DNA of 64,000 bases from Anaerolineaceae bacterium UBA6107 (lineage in GTDB: Bacteria > Chloroflexota > Anaerolineae > Anaerolineales > Anaerolineaceae), in NCBI GenBank assembly GCA_002428455.1, contig DIWL01000080.1:33376-97375 (forward strand), read 5' to 3'. Below, in pieces: positions 51,458-60,803 of this stretch (positions are counted from its first letter, which is position 1; every line of letters starts with the position of its first letter). The position numbers were made by a program, and so were the translations under genes. The notes beneath the pieces are model-generated. The model did not search any database. It was not told where the DNA came from and saw only the letters and a list, made by a program, of their open reading frames with translations.

Positions 51458-52810
51458 ATGGTCTCCAAGAGAACACGAAATTTTCGCAGATTATTACAAT
51501 CAGCGATCCTCAAACTGCGCTGGTTGCTGCCTGGCATTGGTGTAAAACGCTGGGTTTTGGTTATCCTCATCGGCACCACCATTCTTGGATTAGGACTGAC
51601 TGTATTTCTGCTGGACGTTTATCACACGGTGCCAGAAGGCTGGTGGATCCCGTTCATTAAGGTGGTAGCGCTTCAATTTGTGACCAATCGTGTGTTGCGC
51701 GCCTTAATATTTGGTCTCATCGGAATCGCACTAATCATCGTAGGCATTATTGGATTGAACCGTGCACTGCTAAGGCCTTTCCTTCGTCCGGGTAAGGACG
51801 TGATCGATACGGTGGCAGAATACAGGCGTAAAGACAAAGGTCCGCGCATTGTGGTGATCGGCGGTGGCACGGGGTTGACCTCCATCCTGCGAGGATTGAA
51901 GGCTTATTCCAGGAACATAACAGCGGTTGTAACAGTTGCTGATGACGGAGGATCTTCCGGTGAGATCCGGAAGACTGTCGGCATCCTCCCTCCCGGCGAC
52001 CTGCGCAACTGCCTTGCAGCCTTATCTGACGATGAAGAGATGATTACCCAGATCTTCCAATACCGCTTTGCCGAGAGCGCTGGGTTGGGGGGTCATTCAC
52101 TGGGCAACCTGTTGATCACCGCCTTGACGGAGATCACCGGCAGTTTTGAATCCGCCATCGCCGAATCGGCGCGCGTGCTTTCGGTGCAGGGGAATGTTTT
52201 CCCCTCCACGTTGAAGAATATCAACCTGGTGGCTGAAGTGGAATTGCCGGAACGTAAGGTAACGATCAATGTTAAGGGGGAAAGCGAGATCAGCAAGATG
52301 GGAGGAAAGGTGCATCGTGTGTGGCTGGACCCTGCCAATCCGGCGGCGTTCCCGCCGACAATACAAGCTATTCTGAACGCTGACCTCATCCTGGTAGGTC
52401 CGGGCAGCCTATACACCAGCCTGATTGCCAACCTGCTTGTTCCTGACCTGGTGGATGCCATCCGAGCGAGCCGGGCGTATAAATTCTACATTTGTAACAT
52501 CGCCACGCAGAGGGGTGAGACGGATGGTTACAATTGCGAGGATCACATCAGGACGATTGAACGGCATGCCGGTTCACGCTTATTTGACATGGTAGTTGCC
52601 AACAACCGCTATGACGGAAATATGCCGAATGGCGTTGATTGGGTGAAAGTGGAAGAAGTGGACAAACATTACCAGGTTTATGCAGCAGACCTGATTGATA
52701 AAGAAAACCCCTGGCGGCATAACTCAGCAAAAGTTGCGAAAACGATCATTGACCTCTACATGGAACGCACTGGCCCTTTGAACACCAGGGACATAGGATC
52801 CACAATTTAA
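51458..52810 (+). CDS. YvcK/CofD-like protein with N-terminal membrane anchor
   Basis: 450 aa. Residues ~130-440 are the gluconeogenesis-factor YvcK family (VIGGGTGLTSILRGLKAYS, TVADDGGSSGEIR, PPGDLRNCLAALSD, LVGPGSLYTSLIANLL), which in Bacillus binds UDP-sugars and is needed for growth on gluconeogenic carbon sources and for cell shape. The N-terminal ~110 residues add two membrane helices (~31-52, ~81-103), absent from Bacillus YvcK. It precedes gap and pgk, with a separate promoter before gap. Confidence 0.88.
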   Translation: MVSKRTRNFRRLLQSAILKLRWLLPGIGVKRWVLVILIGTTILGLGLTVFLLDVYHTVPEGWWIPFIKVVALQFVTNRVLRALIFGLIGIALIIVGIIGLNRALLRPFLRPGKDVIDTVAEYRRKDKGPRIVVIGGGTGLTSILRGLKAYSRNITAVVTVADDGGSSGEIRKTVGILPPGDLRNCLAALSDDEEMITQIFQYRFAESAGLGGHSLGNLLITALTEITGSFESAIAESARVLSVQGNVFPSTLKNINLVAEVELPERKVTINVKGESEISKMGGKVHRVWLDPANPAAFPPTIQAILNADLILVGPGSLYTSLIANLLVPDLVDAIRASRAYKFYICNIATQRGETDGYNCEDHIRTIERHAGSRLFDMVVANNRYDGNMPNGVDWVKVEEVDKHYQVYAADLIDKENPWRHNSAKVAKTIIDLYMERTGPLNTRDIGSTI

Positions 52811-52813
52811 CCA

Positions 52814-52841
52814 TTGTCTGTACAAACAGTAATGGTAAAAT
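52814..52841 (+). promoter_or_regulatory. promoter of gap
   Basis: TTGTCT (52814-52819), 16-base spacer ending TGG, TAAAAT (52836-52841), an extended -10. The start codon is 27 bases after. Confidence 0.65.
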
Positions 52842-52868
52842 TTATGGATATTCGAATGGAGGTTAGTT

Positions 52869-53921
52869 ATGGCAATTAAAGTTGGAATTAACGGATTCGG
52901 CCGAATCGGTCGGCAGGTGTTGAAGGCCATCAATGAGCATCATGGGATTGAACTTGAAGTCGTCGCAGTCAACGATCTCTTTGACACTAAAACCAATGCG
53001 CACCTGTTCAAGTACGACTCAAACTATGGGATCGTGCCCGGGCAGGTGGAAGCCAGAGATAACGAACTGATCATTGACGGCAAATCGATCAAAGTATTTG
53101 CTGAAAAAGATCCGGCGCTGTTGCCCTGGAAGGCCCTCGGTGTGGATATCGTCATTGAATCCACCGGCGTTTTCACCGATGCCATTGGTGACCCTGCCAA
53201 GGGGAAAGCCGGCGCACGGGTTCACATTGATAAAGGCGGCGCAAAAAAGGTGATCATCACCGCACCGGCCAAGAATGAGGACATTACCCTGGTATTGGGC
53301 GTCAACGATGACAAGTACGATGGTACGATCCACCATGTCATTTCAAACGCCTCTTGCACCACCAACTGTCTGGCTCCCGCAGCCAAGGTCGTTCACGACA
53401 ATTTCGGCATTGTGCACGGCATGATGACCACCATCCACTCTTACACCAACGATCAGGTTATTCTCGATCAGGGTCACAAGAAGGAAATGCGCCGCTCCCG
53501 CGCTGCCGGTTTGAACATCATCCCCACAACAACCGGGGCTGCCAAAGCGCTGGCGCTGGTCATTCCGGAGCTTAAGGGCAAGTTTGATGGCTATTCACTA
53601 CGCGTGCCAACGCCCACAGTCTCCATCGTCGATTTTGTTGCAGTCGTTGAAAAGACTCTTACCAAGGATGATTTAAATAACGCTTTTATCGAAGCGGCGA
53701 ATGGCAAGCTCAAGGGAATCCTTGGGTTCACCACCGGTCAATACGGTGATCCTTTAGTTTCGATGGATTTCAAGGGTGACTCACGCTCCTCCATTGTTGA
53801 TCTGCCGACCAATATGGTCATGGGTGGTAATATGATCAAGGTAGTTGCCTGGTATGACAATGAATGGGGTTACTCCTGCCGCACAGCTGACCTGGCGGCG
53901 ATGATGGGGAAGAACCTCTAA
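52869..53921 (+). CDS. gap: glyceraldehyde-3-phosphate dehydrogenase
   Basis: A 350-aa enzyme with [11 protein letters not shown] (NAD fold), the catalytic cysteine in [12 protein letters not shown], and [11 protein letters not shown] at the C-terminus. It makes 1,3-bisphosphoglycerate from GAP in glycolysis. Slightly longer than usual (~335) owing to small insertions. A GGAGG site precedes the ATG. pgk follows after 101 bases containing a strong hairpin. Confidence 0.96.
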   Translation: MAIKVGINGFGRIGRQVLKAINEHHGIELEVVAVNDLFDTKTNAHLFKYDSNYGIVPGQVEARDNELIIDGKSIKVFAEKDPALLPWKALGVDIVIESTGVFTDAIGDPAKGKAGARVHIDKGGAKKVIITAPAKNEDITLVLGVNDDKYDGTIHHVISNASCTTNCLAPAAKVVHDNFGIVHGMMTTIHSYTNDQVILDQGHKKEMRRSRAAGLNIIPTTTGAAKALALVIPELKGKFDGYSLRVPTPTVSIVDFVAVVEKTLTKDDLNNAFIEAANGKLKGILGFTTGQYGDPLVSMDFKGDSRSSIVDLPTNMVMGGNMIKVVAWYDNEWGYSCRTADLAAMMGKNL

Positions 53922-53963
53922 TTTACCACCGGGTTCAGTACCCAGGAGTTTATTGAAAATCAC

Positions 53964-53999
53964 GATGCGCAACCCTGTAAACAAGAACGGTTGCGCATC
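53964..53999 (+). terminator. strong hairpin between gap and pgk
   Basis: GATGCGCAACC / GGTTGCGCATC, 11 perfect pairs with a 14-base loop. It is followed by AATTTATC and not a T-run, so it may stabilise or process the gap mRNA or partly terminate. Confidence 0.6.
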
Positions 54000-54022
54000 A
54001 ATTTATCTCAGGAGGATGCAGC

Positions 54023-55198
54023 ATGTTTAATAAAAAGACGATTCGTGATATTGATGTGAATGGAAAAAAGGTCCTGGTACGTGTGGATTTCAATGTCCCG
54101 CTGAAGGATGGAGTCGTGGGGGATGACACACGCATTCGCGCTGCCTTGCCAACCATCCAATACTTGCTGGATAACGGCGCTGCTGTGATCCTGTGTTCGC
54201 ATCTCGGGCGTCCCAAGGGTGGACCTGATCCAAAGTACTCCCTCAAGCCGGTTGCGGAACACCTGGCAGGCTTGTTGAAAAAAACTGTAAAGTTTGCTCC
54301 CGACTGTATTGGACCGGAAGCTGAAGCGGTTGCTGGACCGTTACAGGCAGGTGAGGTTCTGGTGCTGGAAAACACCCGTTTCCATCCTGAAGAAGAGCAG
54401 AACGGTATGGAGATGGCTGCCCAATTAGCCAGCCTGGCAGACCTTTTCGTGAATGATGCATTTGGTACTGCCCACCGTGCCCATGCCTCAACCGAAGGCG
54501 TAACCCACTTCAAACCGGGTGTGGCAGGCTTTCTGCTGGAAAAAGAGATCAAATATCTTGGCCAGGCAGTTACGGATCCCGGGCGGCCATTTGTGGCGAT
54601 CCTTGGCGGGGCTAAGATCAGTGACAAAATCGGCGTTATCAATAATCTATTGACAAAAGCGGATGCCGTACTGATTGGCGGCGGGATGGCGAACACCTTC
54701 CTCAAGGCTCAAGGTTATTTCATGGCTGATTCTCTGGTGGAAGATGACGCAGTGCCTGTAGCCAGGGAATTGCTGGATAAATCCACCGGAAAATTGCACC
54801 TGCCTGTGGACATGGTATTGGCAGATCGGTTTGATGCCGAAGCTGCCAGCCGCACAGAGGTGGTGGGTAACGTACCGGAAGGTTGGCGCATCCTGGACAT
54901 TGGACCTGAGACGGTCAAGGCGTTTAGGGCGGTTATCAGCGAAGCCGCCACAGTTGTTTGGAACGGACCGATGGGTGTGTTTGAATTTCCTCAATTTGCC
55001 AAAGGCACTTTCGGTGTTGCCCAGGCGGTTGCGGATAGCAAGGCGGTGAGCATCATCGGTGGCGGTGAGTCAGTTGCCGCCATTCAACAATCCGGATTGG
55101 CTGATCAGATCACGCACATTTCCACTGGCGGTGGCGCATCACTTGAAATGCTGGAAGGTTTGGAATTACCTGGTGTTGCGGCTTTGCAGGATAATTAG
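54023..55198 (+). CDS. pgk: phosphoglycerate kinase
   Basis: A 391-aa two-domain kinase transferring phosphate from 1,3-bisphosphoglycerate to ADP. It shows [40 protein letters not shown] and the C-terminal GGGESVAAI and [14 protein letters not shown] full AGGAGG ribosome site lies before the ATG. Normal length and no missing residue seen. Confidence 0.97.
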   Translation: MFNKKTIRDIDVNGKKVLVRVDFNVPLKDGVVGDDTRIRAALPTIQYLLDNGAAVILCSHLGRPKGGPDPKYSLKPVAEHLAGLLKKTVKFAPDCIGPEAEAVAGPLQAGEVLVLENTRFHPEEEQNGMEMAAQLASLADLFVNDAFGTAHRAHASTEGVTHFKPGVAGFLLEKEIKYLGQAVTDPGRPFVAILGGAKISDKIGVINNLLTKADAVLIGGGMANTFLKAQGYFMADSLVEDDAVPVARELLDKSTGKLHLPVDMVLADRFDAEAASRTEVVGNVPEGWRILDIGPETVKAFRAVISEAATVVWNGPMGVFEFPQFAKGTFGVAQAVADSKAVSIIGGGESVAAIQQSGLADQITHISTGGGASLEMLEGLELPGVAALQDN

Positions 55199-55236
55199 TC
55201 CAAAACATTAGTCCAAAACATTTAGTCCAAAAAAAC
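55196..55236. repeat. triple repeat TTAGTCCAAAACA
   Basis: Three near-exact copies (the last with extra A residues) start within the pgk stop codon and fill the start of the gap between pgk and rpsT. Origin unknown; possibly replication slippage. Confidence 0.6.
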
Positions 55237-55239
55237 ATC

Positions 55240-55268
55240 TGGACAGAAGAAAGAGGTTAAGGTAGAAT
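55240..55268 (+). promoter_or_regulatory. promoter of rpsT
   Basis: TGGACA (55240-55245), 17-base spacer, TAGAAT (55263-55268), about 70 bases before the start codon. Confidence 0.65.
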
Positions 55269-55337
55269 TCTTCCGCCACCTGAAACAGTGCTTACCCTCG
55301 ACCCTCGCACTGACAGTTGTTTTTAGGAGAAATTGAG

Positions 55338-55601
55338 TTGGCTAATATCAAATCGGCAATCAAACGCAACAAGCAGAATGAAAAACGAAGGCTCTTGAAT
55401 CGGGTCTACCGCGGTTCTGCACGCACCCGCATTGCGCGGGCACGTATCGCGATCGAAGGTGAGAATCTCGAAGCAGCGAAGGCTGCGACCATGGCTGCCA
55501 TTGCAGCTTTGGACAAGGCTGCGCAGAAGGGTGTTATTCACAAAAATAACGCCGCACGCCGCAAGAGCAGGTTAATGAAACGCCTTAACGCGGCAAAGTA
55601 A
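55338..55601 (+). CDS. rpsT: 30S ribosomal protein S20
   Basis: An 87-aa basic helical protein, beginning (M)ANIKSAIKRNKQNEKRR as in the S20 family and ending NNAARRKSRLMKRLNAAK. It binds 16S rRNA. The frame is open to a TTG at 55317, but the TTG at 55338 has AGGAG at the right distance and yields the family N-terminus, so a rare TTG start is used. Confidence 0.95.
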   Translation: MANIKSAIKRNKQNEKRRLLNRVYRGSARTRIARARIAIEGENLEAAKAATMAAIAALDKAAQKGVIHKNNAARRKSRLMKRLNAAK

Positions 55602-55623
55602 CAATCGTTTTTTCAGGTTAAAA

Positions 55624-55651
55624 AAGCGGGAGATAGGCATATCTCCCGCTT
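55624..55651. terminator. hairpin after rpsT
   Basis: AAGCGGGAGATA / TATCTCCCGCTT, 12 perfect pairs with GGCA loop. No good T-run follows on the plus strand; on the minus strand it would be followed by TTT. Confidence 0.6.
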
Positions 55652-55723
55652 ATGCTATTCCGGGATATGCTGATTATTGCCTGTGATATAATCCTTCTGG
55701 AAATCTTAAGAAATCAGGATACT

Positions 55724-57487
55724 ATGTTTGAGTTCGAACAGCGACTAGCAGAAGCGCAGATCCACCAATATTACCGGGAGACTGGTCTTCCATTGACTGA
55801 GGTCAAATGGACCTGGATTCCTTTCAACGGGCAGTGGGGGATCGCTACCACTTTCTTCCAAGTTGCTGCATTGTCTTTTGGCAGCTCCAGGGGAAATGTG
55901 GCACAGCGCGCCAATGAGATAGCTGTTGCCCTTGCAGAGCGGCTGAGCGGTACTGAGGGATTTGATCGCATTGAAGCTGTTAATGGGTATCTCAACCTGT
56001 TTTTTTCGACATCAGATTACTCCCGGCGCATCATCGCCCGTGTGCTAGAAGAAGGTGAACGGTACGGGCACGGTCAACGACTGAACCAGCGCTTGATGGT
56101 CGAGTTTTCTCATCCGAACACACACAAAGCTTTTCACGTGGGGCACCTGCGCAGCGCGTTCCTGGGCGATGTTCTGGCACGCATTTTGGAGGCTGCCGGG
56201 TATGATGTCATACGCGCCAATTACCCGGGGGACATCGGGTTGCATGTGATCAAGTGGTTATGGAACTATCTCAAGTACCACAAAGGCGAGAAACCTGATA
56301 AAGATATTACCCGCTGGATGGGGACAATTTATTCTGAGGCGATTAAACGCCTTGAACAGGACGCCGCGCTTGAAGAAGAGATCCGCGAGATGTATGCCCG
56401 CTGGGACAAACGTGACCCCGAGGTCGTGGATTGCTGGAAGGAAACCCGCCAGTGGTCTCTCGACGGCTTCAACGAAATGTACAACCTGTTGGATATTCAT
56501 TTTGACCGGTATTATTTCAATTCCATGTTTGAAAAACCAGGCAAAGAGATCGTTACTGAGTTGCTGGCTAAAGGGATTGCTGAAGATGAGCGCGCCAGCG
56601 GCGGAGCGGTGATCGTCAAGATCGATCAAATGCTTGGATTGCCGGAGGAAAAATTTCGTGTAATGGTGGTGTTGCGTTCGGATGGAACTGCCCTTTACGC
56701 GACCGAAGACCTGGCATTGGCACGCCAGAAATTCCTGGATTACCCCGACCTGGTGAAATCTTTTTACGTGGTGGATGTGCGCCAATCTTTACACTTCCAA
56801 CAGGTATTCAAAACCCTTGAGCTTGCAGGTTATGAATGGGCTACCCGTTGCCAGCATCTGCCTTATGAGCTGGTCAACCTGCCCGGTAATGTTGTAATGG
56901 CCTCTCGCGAGGGTACAGTGGTACTGCTGGAGGATCTGATCCGCGAAGCGACTGCGCGTGCGTTGACCGTTGTCAAAGAGAAGAACCGCGAACTCGCTGA
57001 AGAAAACCAACAGGAAATTGCCAAAGCGGTAGGGATCGGTGCGATCAAATTTCCGATGCTTTCGCGTGACAGCAATAAAGTAGTTACTTTTGATTGGGAA
57101 TCCGCGCTTGACTTCAATGGGCAAGCTGCGCCCTACATTCAATATGCTTACGTACGGGCGAACTCGATCTTGCGCAAAGTGGACAATATCATTCCGGAAG
57201 ATCTTGCACCTGATTATGAATTGAGCAAATCAGAAATTACCCTGATCGATCTCATTGCACGAATGTCCGATGATATCCAGAAAGCGGCCAGGGATCTTAA
57301 GCCATTGATTATCACCAACCAGGCTTATGAACTTGCGCGCGCTTTCAACGATTTTTATACGCAATGTCCTGTGCTTGGTGTGGAAGAACCTCAGCGTTCG
57401 ACCCGGATCCGTCTTGTGGCAGCCGCCCGACAGGCGATTGCGAACAGTCTGGCGTTACTGGGCATCACAGCCCCACAAGCGATGTGA
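55724..57487 (+). CDS. argS: arginyl-tRNA synthetase
   Basis: A 587-aa class I synthetase. The HIGH motif is HVGHLRS in FSHPNTHKAFHVGHLRS; the region YIQYAYVRANSIL precedes the anticodon-binding helical domain, and VMASREGTVV takes the place of KMSKS, as usual for ArgRS. The frame is open to 55652, but ATG 55724 has AGGA before it and removes an unlikely hydrophobic extension. Downstream, the cDPGS-like gene starts 33 bases later. Confidence 0.95.
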   Translation: MFEFEQRLAEAQIHQYYRETGLPLTEVKWTWIPFNGQWGIATTFFQVAALSFGSSRGNVAQRANEIAVALAERLSGTEGFDRIEAVNGYLNLFFSTSDYSRRIIARVLEEGERYGHGQRLNQRLMVEFSHPNTHKAFHVGHLRSAFLGDVLARILEAAGYDVIRANYPGDIGLHVIKWLWNYLKYHKGEKPDKDITRWMGTIYSEAIKRLEQDAALEEEIREMYARWDKRDPEVVDCWKETRQWSLDGFNEMYNLLDIHFDRYYFNSMFEKPGKEIVTELLAKGIAEDERASGGAVIVKIDQMLGLPEEKFRVMVVLRSDGTALYATEDLALARQKFLDYPDLVKSFYVVDVRQSLHFQQVFKTLELAGYEWATRCQHLPYELVNLPGNVVMASREGTVVLLEDLIREATARALTVVKEKNRELAEENQQEIAKAVGIGAIKFPMLSRDSNKVVTFDWESALDFNGQAAPYIQYAYVRANSILRKVDNIIPEDLAPDYELSKSEITLIDLIARMSDDIQKAARDLKPLIITNQAYELARAFNDFYTQCPVLGVEEPQRSTRIRLVAAARQAIANSLALLGITAPQAM

Positions 57488-57520
57488 AAATAATCTTATA
57501 ACCAAAGGAGTATGAATTAC

Positions 57521-58840
57521 ATGACACCAATCAAGACCCTCATTATGGGCGCAGCCGGTCGCGACTTCCACAATTTCAATGTTTTCTATCGCGACAACAA
57601 AGATTATGAAGTCGTCGCATTTACCGCCACACAGATTCCGAACATTGAAGGACGCAAGTATCCAGCGGAATTAGCCGGATCGTTGTATCCTGCCGGGATC
57701 CCCATCTTTCCAGAATCCGACCTGGTTGAATTGATCAAGAAGTTCAATGTGCAACAGGTTGTCTTCGCGTATAGTGATGTACCGCACGAAGTGGTCATGC
57801 ACAAAGCCTCGACAGTTCTGGCAGCTGGAGCAGATTTCCGGTTGATGGGTATTGAAACCACCCAGGTAAAATCGGTTAAACCGGTTGTTTCAGTTTGTGC
57901 CGTACGCACCGGCTCTGGCAAGAGCCAAACAACCCGCCGGGTTTCCGAGATCCTGCGCGCGATGGGCTACCGTGTGGCTGCCATCCGCCACCCCATGCCT
58001 TATGGAGACCTGGTAAAGCAAAAGGTTCAGCGCTTCGCGACCTACGCCGACCTAGATAAGCACGAGTGCACGATCGAGGAACGCGAAGAATACGAACCAC
58101 ATATCGACAACGGTGTTATTGTCTATGCCGGTGTTGACTACGAAGCGATCCTGCGCGAAGCAGAGAAGGAAGTTGACATCGTCTTATGGGATGGTGGAAA
58201 CAACGATTTCTCCTTCTATAAATCAGACCTGGCTATCGTTGTGGCTGACCCGCATCGACCCGGCCACGAAAAATCCTATCATCCAGGCGAAACAAACGTG
58301 AAACTGGCGGATGTTTTCGTGATCAACAAAGTTGACACCGCCGATCCCGCCAAGGTAATTGAAGTACGAAACACCCTGCATGAACTCAACCCGAATGCAG
58401 TTGTAATTGAAGGCGCTTCCCCGTTATTTGTGGATGATCCTGAAGCCATTCGCGGCAAACGCGTTCTGGTGGTGGAAGATGGTCCGACCCTGACACATGG
58501 AGAAATGGCTTATGGCGCCGGTTGGGTGGCTGCCAAGCGTTTTGGTGCCGGTGAGATCGTTGACCCGCGTCCATTCGCGGTCGGTTCAATTCATGATACC
58601 TATGTCAAATATCCAAATACCGGAGCGATCCTGCCAGCGATGGGATACGGTGACCAGATGGTGAAGGACCTGGAAGAGACGATCAATAATGCGGATGCAG
58701 ACCTTGTGGTTTCTGCTACCCCGATCGACTTGACCCGCATCATCAAGGTAAACAAACCCATGCAGCGTGTACGTTATGAGCTGCAGGAGATCGGAAAGCC
58801 TGATCTCGAAGATATCCTGAAAAAGAAATTCGGCAGATAA
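57521..58840 (+). CDS. cyclic 2,3-diphosphoglycerate synthetase-like P-loop protein
   Basis: A 439-aa protein with a Rossmann-like N-terminal ~125 residues (LIMGAAGRDFHNFNVFYRDN) and a P-loop domain (VRTGSGKSQTTRRVSEIL; INKVD guanine-type motif). This layout matches the cyclic 2,3-diphosphoglycerate synthetase of Methanothermus and the large set of bacterial relatives annotated as GTPases. ATG 57521 is ten bases after AGGAG; the ATG at 57512 is too close. gap and pgk upstream make a link to phosphoglycerate metabolism attractive, but the bacterial reaction is not established. Confidence 0.75.
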   Translation: MTPIKTLIMGAAGRDFHNFNVFYRDNKDYEVVAFTATQIPNIEGRKYPAELAGSLYPAGIPIFPESDLVELIKKFNVQQVVFAYSDVPHEVVMHKASTVLAAGADFRLMGIETTQVKSVKPVVSVCAVRTGSGKSQTTRRVSEILRAMGYRVAAIRHPMPYGDLVKQKVQRFATYADLDKHECTIEEREEYEPHIDNGVIVYAGVDYEAILREAEKEVDIVLWDGGNNDFSFYKSDLAIVVADPHRPGHEKSYHPGETNVKLADVFVINKVDTADPAKVIEVRNTLHELNPNAVVIEGASPLFVDDPEAIRGKRVLVVEDGPTLTHGEMAYGAGWVAAKRFGAGEIVDPRPFAVGSIHDTYVKYPNTGAILPAMGYGDQMVKDLEETINNADADLVVSATPIDLTRIIKVNKPMQRVRYELQEIGKPDLEDILKKKFGR

Positions 58841-58855
58841 TACCAGATAATCCAA

Positions 58856-58891
58856 GGCTCAGCGATAAAACGTGATCGCTGAGCCATTTTT
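58856..58891 (+). terminator. terminator before obg
   Basis: GGCTCAGCGAT / ATCGCTGAGCC stem, 8-base loop, then ATTTTT. It ends the argS transcript; obg begins only 14 bases later. Confidence 0.85.
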
Positions 58892-58905
58892 GAAAGAAGT
58901 AAATA

Positions 58906-60165
58906 ATGTTTATTGATGAAGCGAAGATATTCGTCCGTTCCGGGCGCGGTGGAGCAGGGATGGTGCACTTCCACCGTGAAAAATACGTACCCCGCGGCGG
59001 TCCTGATGGTGGAGATGGGGGTAGGGGGGGCGACGTTATATTTCGCGTAGTCAAAACACTGAACACACTAACCAGTTTCCGCTACAACCATAAATACGTT
59101 GCACAGGATGGCAGCAACGGTGGTGGCAGTAATATGACAGGAAAAAGTGCTCCCGATCTTATCATTCCGGTACCGCCAGGCACGATCGTGTACGATGCCA
59201 CAACTGGTGAATTACTGGGTGACCTGGTTGATGATGGACAGGAACTGACGGTTTGTAAGGGTGGAAGGGGCGGTCGCGGCAACCAGCATTTTGCCACCTC
59301 CCGCAATCAGGCGCCCCGTACCGCTGAAAAGGGAGAACCCCCGGAAGAGCGTGCGATCCGCCTTGAATTAAAACTATTGGCGGACATTGGGATTGTAGGA
59401 GTCCCCAATGCAGGCAAATCGAGTTTTCTGGCTGCGGTATCCAATGCAAAACCCCGTATCGCAGATTATCCATTTACCACCATTGACCCCAACTTGGGCG
59501 TCGTTCGGCTTGATCTTGAAACTGACCTGATCCTGGCAGACATCCCCGGATTGATCGAAGGCGCACACGAGGGAGTAGGTCTGGGTGATGCGTTTCTCAA
59601 GCACATTCAACGCACGCGTGTGTTGATCCATGTGGTGGATGGCAGCGCAGAGGACCCGTTGGCGGATTTTAGCCAGATCAATAGTGAACTGGCTTTGTTT
59701 GACCCGGCACTGGCACAAAAACCCCAGGTGGTGGTGGTGAACAAGATCGACCTGCCTGAAGTAAAGGACAATTGGGAGAATCTGCGCAAGGGGTTAAAAA
59801 AACACGGTTATGAAGCCTTCGCGATCTCCGCGTTAACCCGCGAAAACCTGCAACCGGTACTCTGGAAAGCGTACGAACTCTTGCAGATTACACCTGTCCA
59901 GGGGGTCACACTGGAACTGCCGGTTTATAAACCTGATGAGGATCCAAGAGATTTCACCCTTGAGCAGGAAGGACATGGCTGGCGGGTGAGAGGAGCCGCG
60001 ATCGAACGGGCGGCGGAGATGACCTACTGGGAACATGATGGATCTGTCCGGCGGTTTCAATATCTGATGGAGAAGCTCGGTGTGGATGAAGCTTTGCGCA
60101 GTAAGGGCATCCAAAATGGGAACACAGTCTATATCCTCGATTATGAACTGGAATGGCAGGATTAG
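58906..60165 (+). CDS. obg: GTPase Obg
   Basis: A 419-aa Obg/CgtA. The glycine-rich Obg fold (FVRSGRGGAGMVHFHREK, GGPDGGDGGRGGDV) spans ~1-158, the G domain has GVPNAGKSS and NKIDLPE, and a C-terminal OCT domain covers ~345-419. It acts in large-subunit assembly and stress response. The nadD start is 1 base after its stop. Confidence 0.96.
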   Translation: MFIDEAKIFVRSGRGGAGMVHFHREKYVPRGGPDGGDGGRGGDVIFRVVKTLNTLTSFRYNHKYVAQDGSNGGGSNMTGKSAPDLIIPVPPGTIVYDATTGELLGDLVDDGQELTVCKGGRGGRGNQHFATSRNQAPRTAEKGEPPEERAIRLELKLLADIGIVGVPNAGKSSFLAAVSNAKPRIADYPFTTIDPNLGVVRLDLETDLILADIPGLIEGAHEGVGLGDAFLKHIQRTRVLIHVVDGSAEDPLADFSQINSELALFDPALAQKPQVVVVNKIDLPEVKDNWENLRKGLKKHGYEAFAISALTRENLQPVLWKAYELLQITPVQGVTLELPVYKPDEDPRDFTLEQEGHGWRVRGAAIERAAEMTYWEHDGSVRRFQYLMEKLGVDEALRSKGIQNGNTVYILDYELEWQD

Positions 60166-60166
60166 T

Positions 60167-60775
60167 ATGCGAAAAGTGGAGCGTGTGGGTATTTTTGGCG
60201 GCACATTCGATCCTCCCCATGTTGGCCACCTGATCCTGGCGGAAGAGTGCCGCACGCAGCTCTCACTTGACCTGCTGTTGTGGGTTGTGACAGATAATCC
60301 GCCGCATAAAAGATACACAAATGTCAGCCCGATCGAGGACCGTGTCAGGCTGGTTGAAAAAGCCATTCACGGTAATCCTTCCTTCGAGGTATCACGGGTA
60401 GACATCGACCGGCCTGGACCGCATTTTGCCATTGATACGGTGAACATATTAAAAGAGGAATACCCAGGGACTGAAATTTATTACCTGATGGGAGGCGACT
60501 CGTTGCACGATCTGCCCACCTGGAATAAACCGCACGATTTTATCCAAACTTGCTCCGGCATCGGCGTGATGCGCCGTCATGCTGACCAGGTGGACCTCGA
60601 ATCGCTGGAAAAAATTCTTCCGGGCATCACTGCGAAGGTCCACATTGTTGAAGCGCCTATCCTGGAAATTTCATCAAAACAGATTCGCCAAAGGATTGAG
60701 GAAGGGATGGGTTACCGGTACTACCTGCGAGATGCCGTTTATCAGGCGATCACTGAGATGGGTATGTATAAATAA
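60167..60775 (+). CDS. nadD: nicotinate-nucleotide adenylyltransferase
   Basis: A 202-aa nucleotidyltransferase that converts nicotinate mononucleotide to deamido-NAD. GIFGGTFDPPHVGHL is the nucleotidyltransferase signature and ISSKQIRQRIEEG the second motif (the usual ISSTxIR form). The frame overlaps obg if read from 60080, but ATG 60167 directly after the obg stop gives a standard start. obg-nadD is a common gene pair. Confidence 0.95.
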   Translation: MRKVERVGIFGGTFDPPHVGHLILAEECRTQLSLDLLLWVVTDNPPHKRYTNVSPIEDRVRLVEKAIHGNPSFEVSRVDIDRPGPHFAIDTVNILKEEYPGTEIYYLMGGDSLHDLPTWNKPHDFIQTCSGIGVMRRHADQVDLESLEKILPGITAKVHIVEAPILEISSKQIRQRIEEGMGYRYYLRDAVYQAITEMGMYK

Positions 60776-60803
60776 TTCCGGATTATTAAAAACCGGGAAT
60801 TAT
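60771..60803. terminator. hairpin between convergent nadD and the C45-type gene
   Basis: ATAATTCCGG / CCGGGAATTAT stem with one bulged G, overlapping the nadD stop region. Confidence 0.6.

Noticed and set aside
53998..54705. Minus-strand open frame of 235 aa
   Set aside because: Shadow of pgk; no initiation signal and no recognisable fold.
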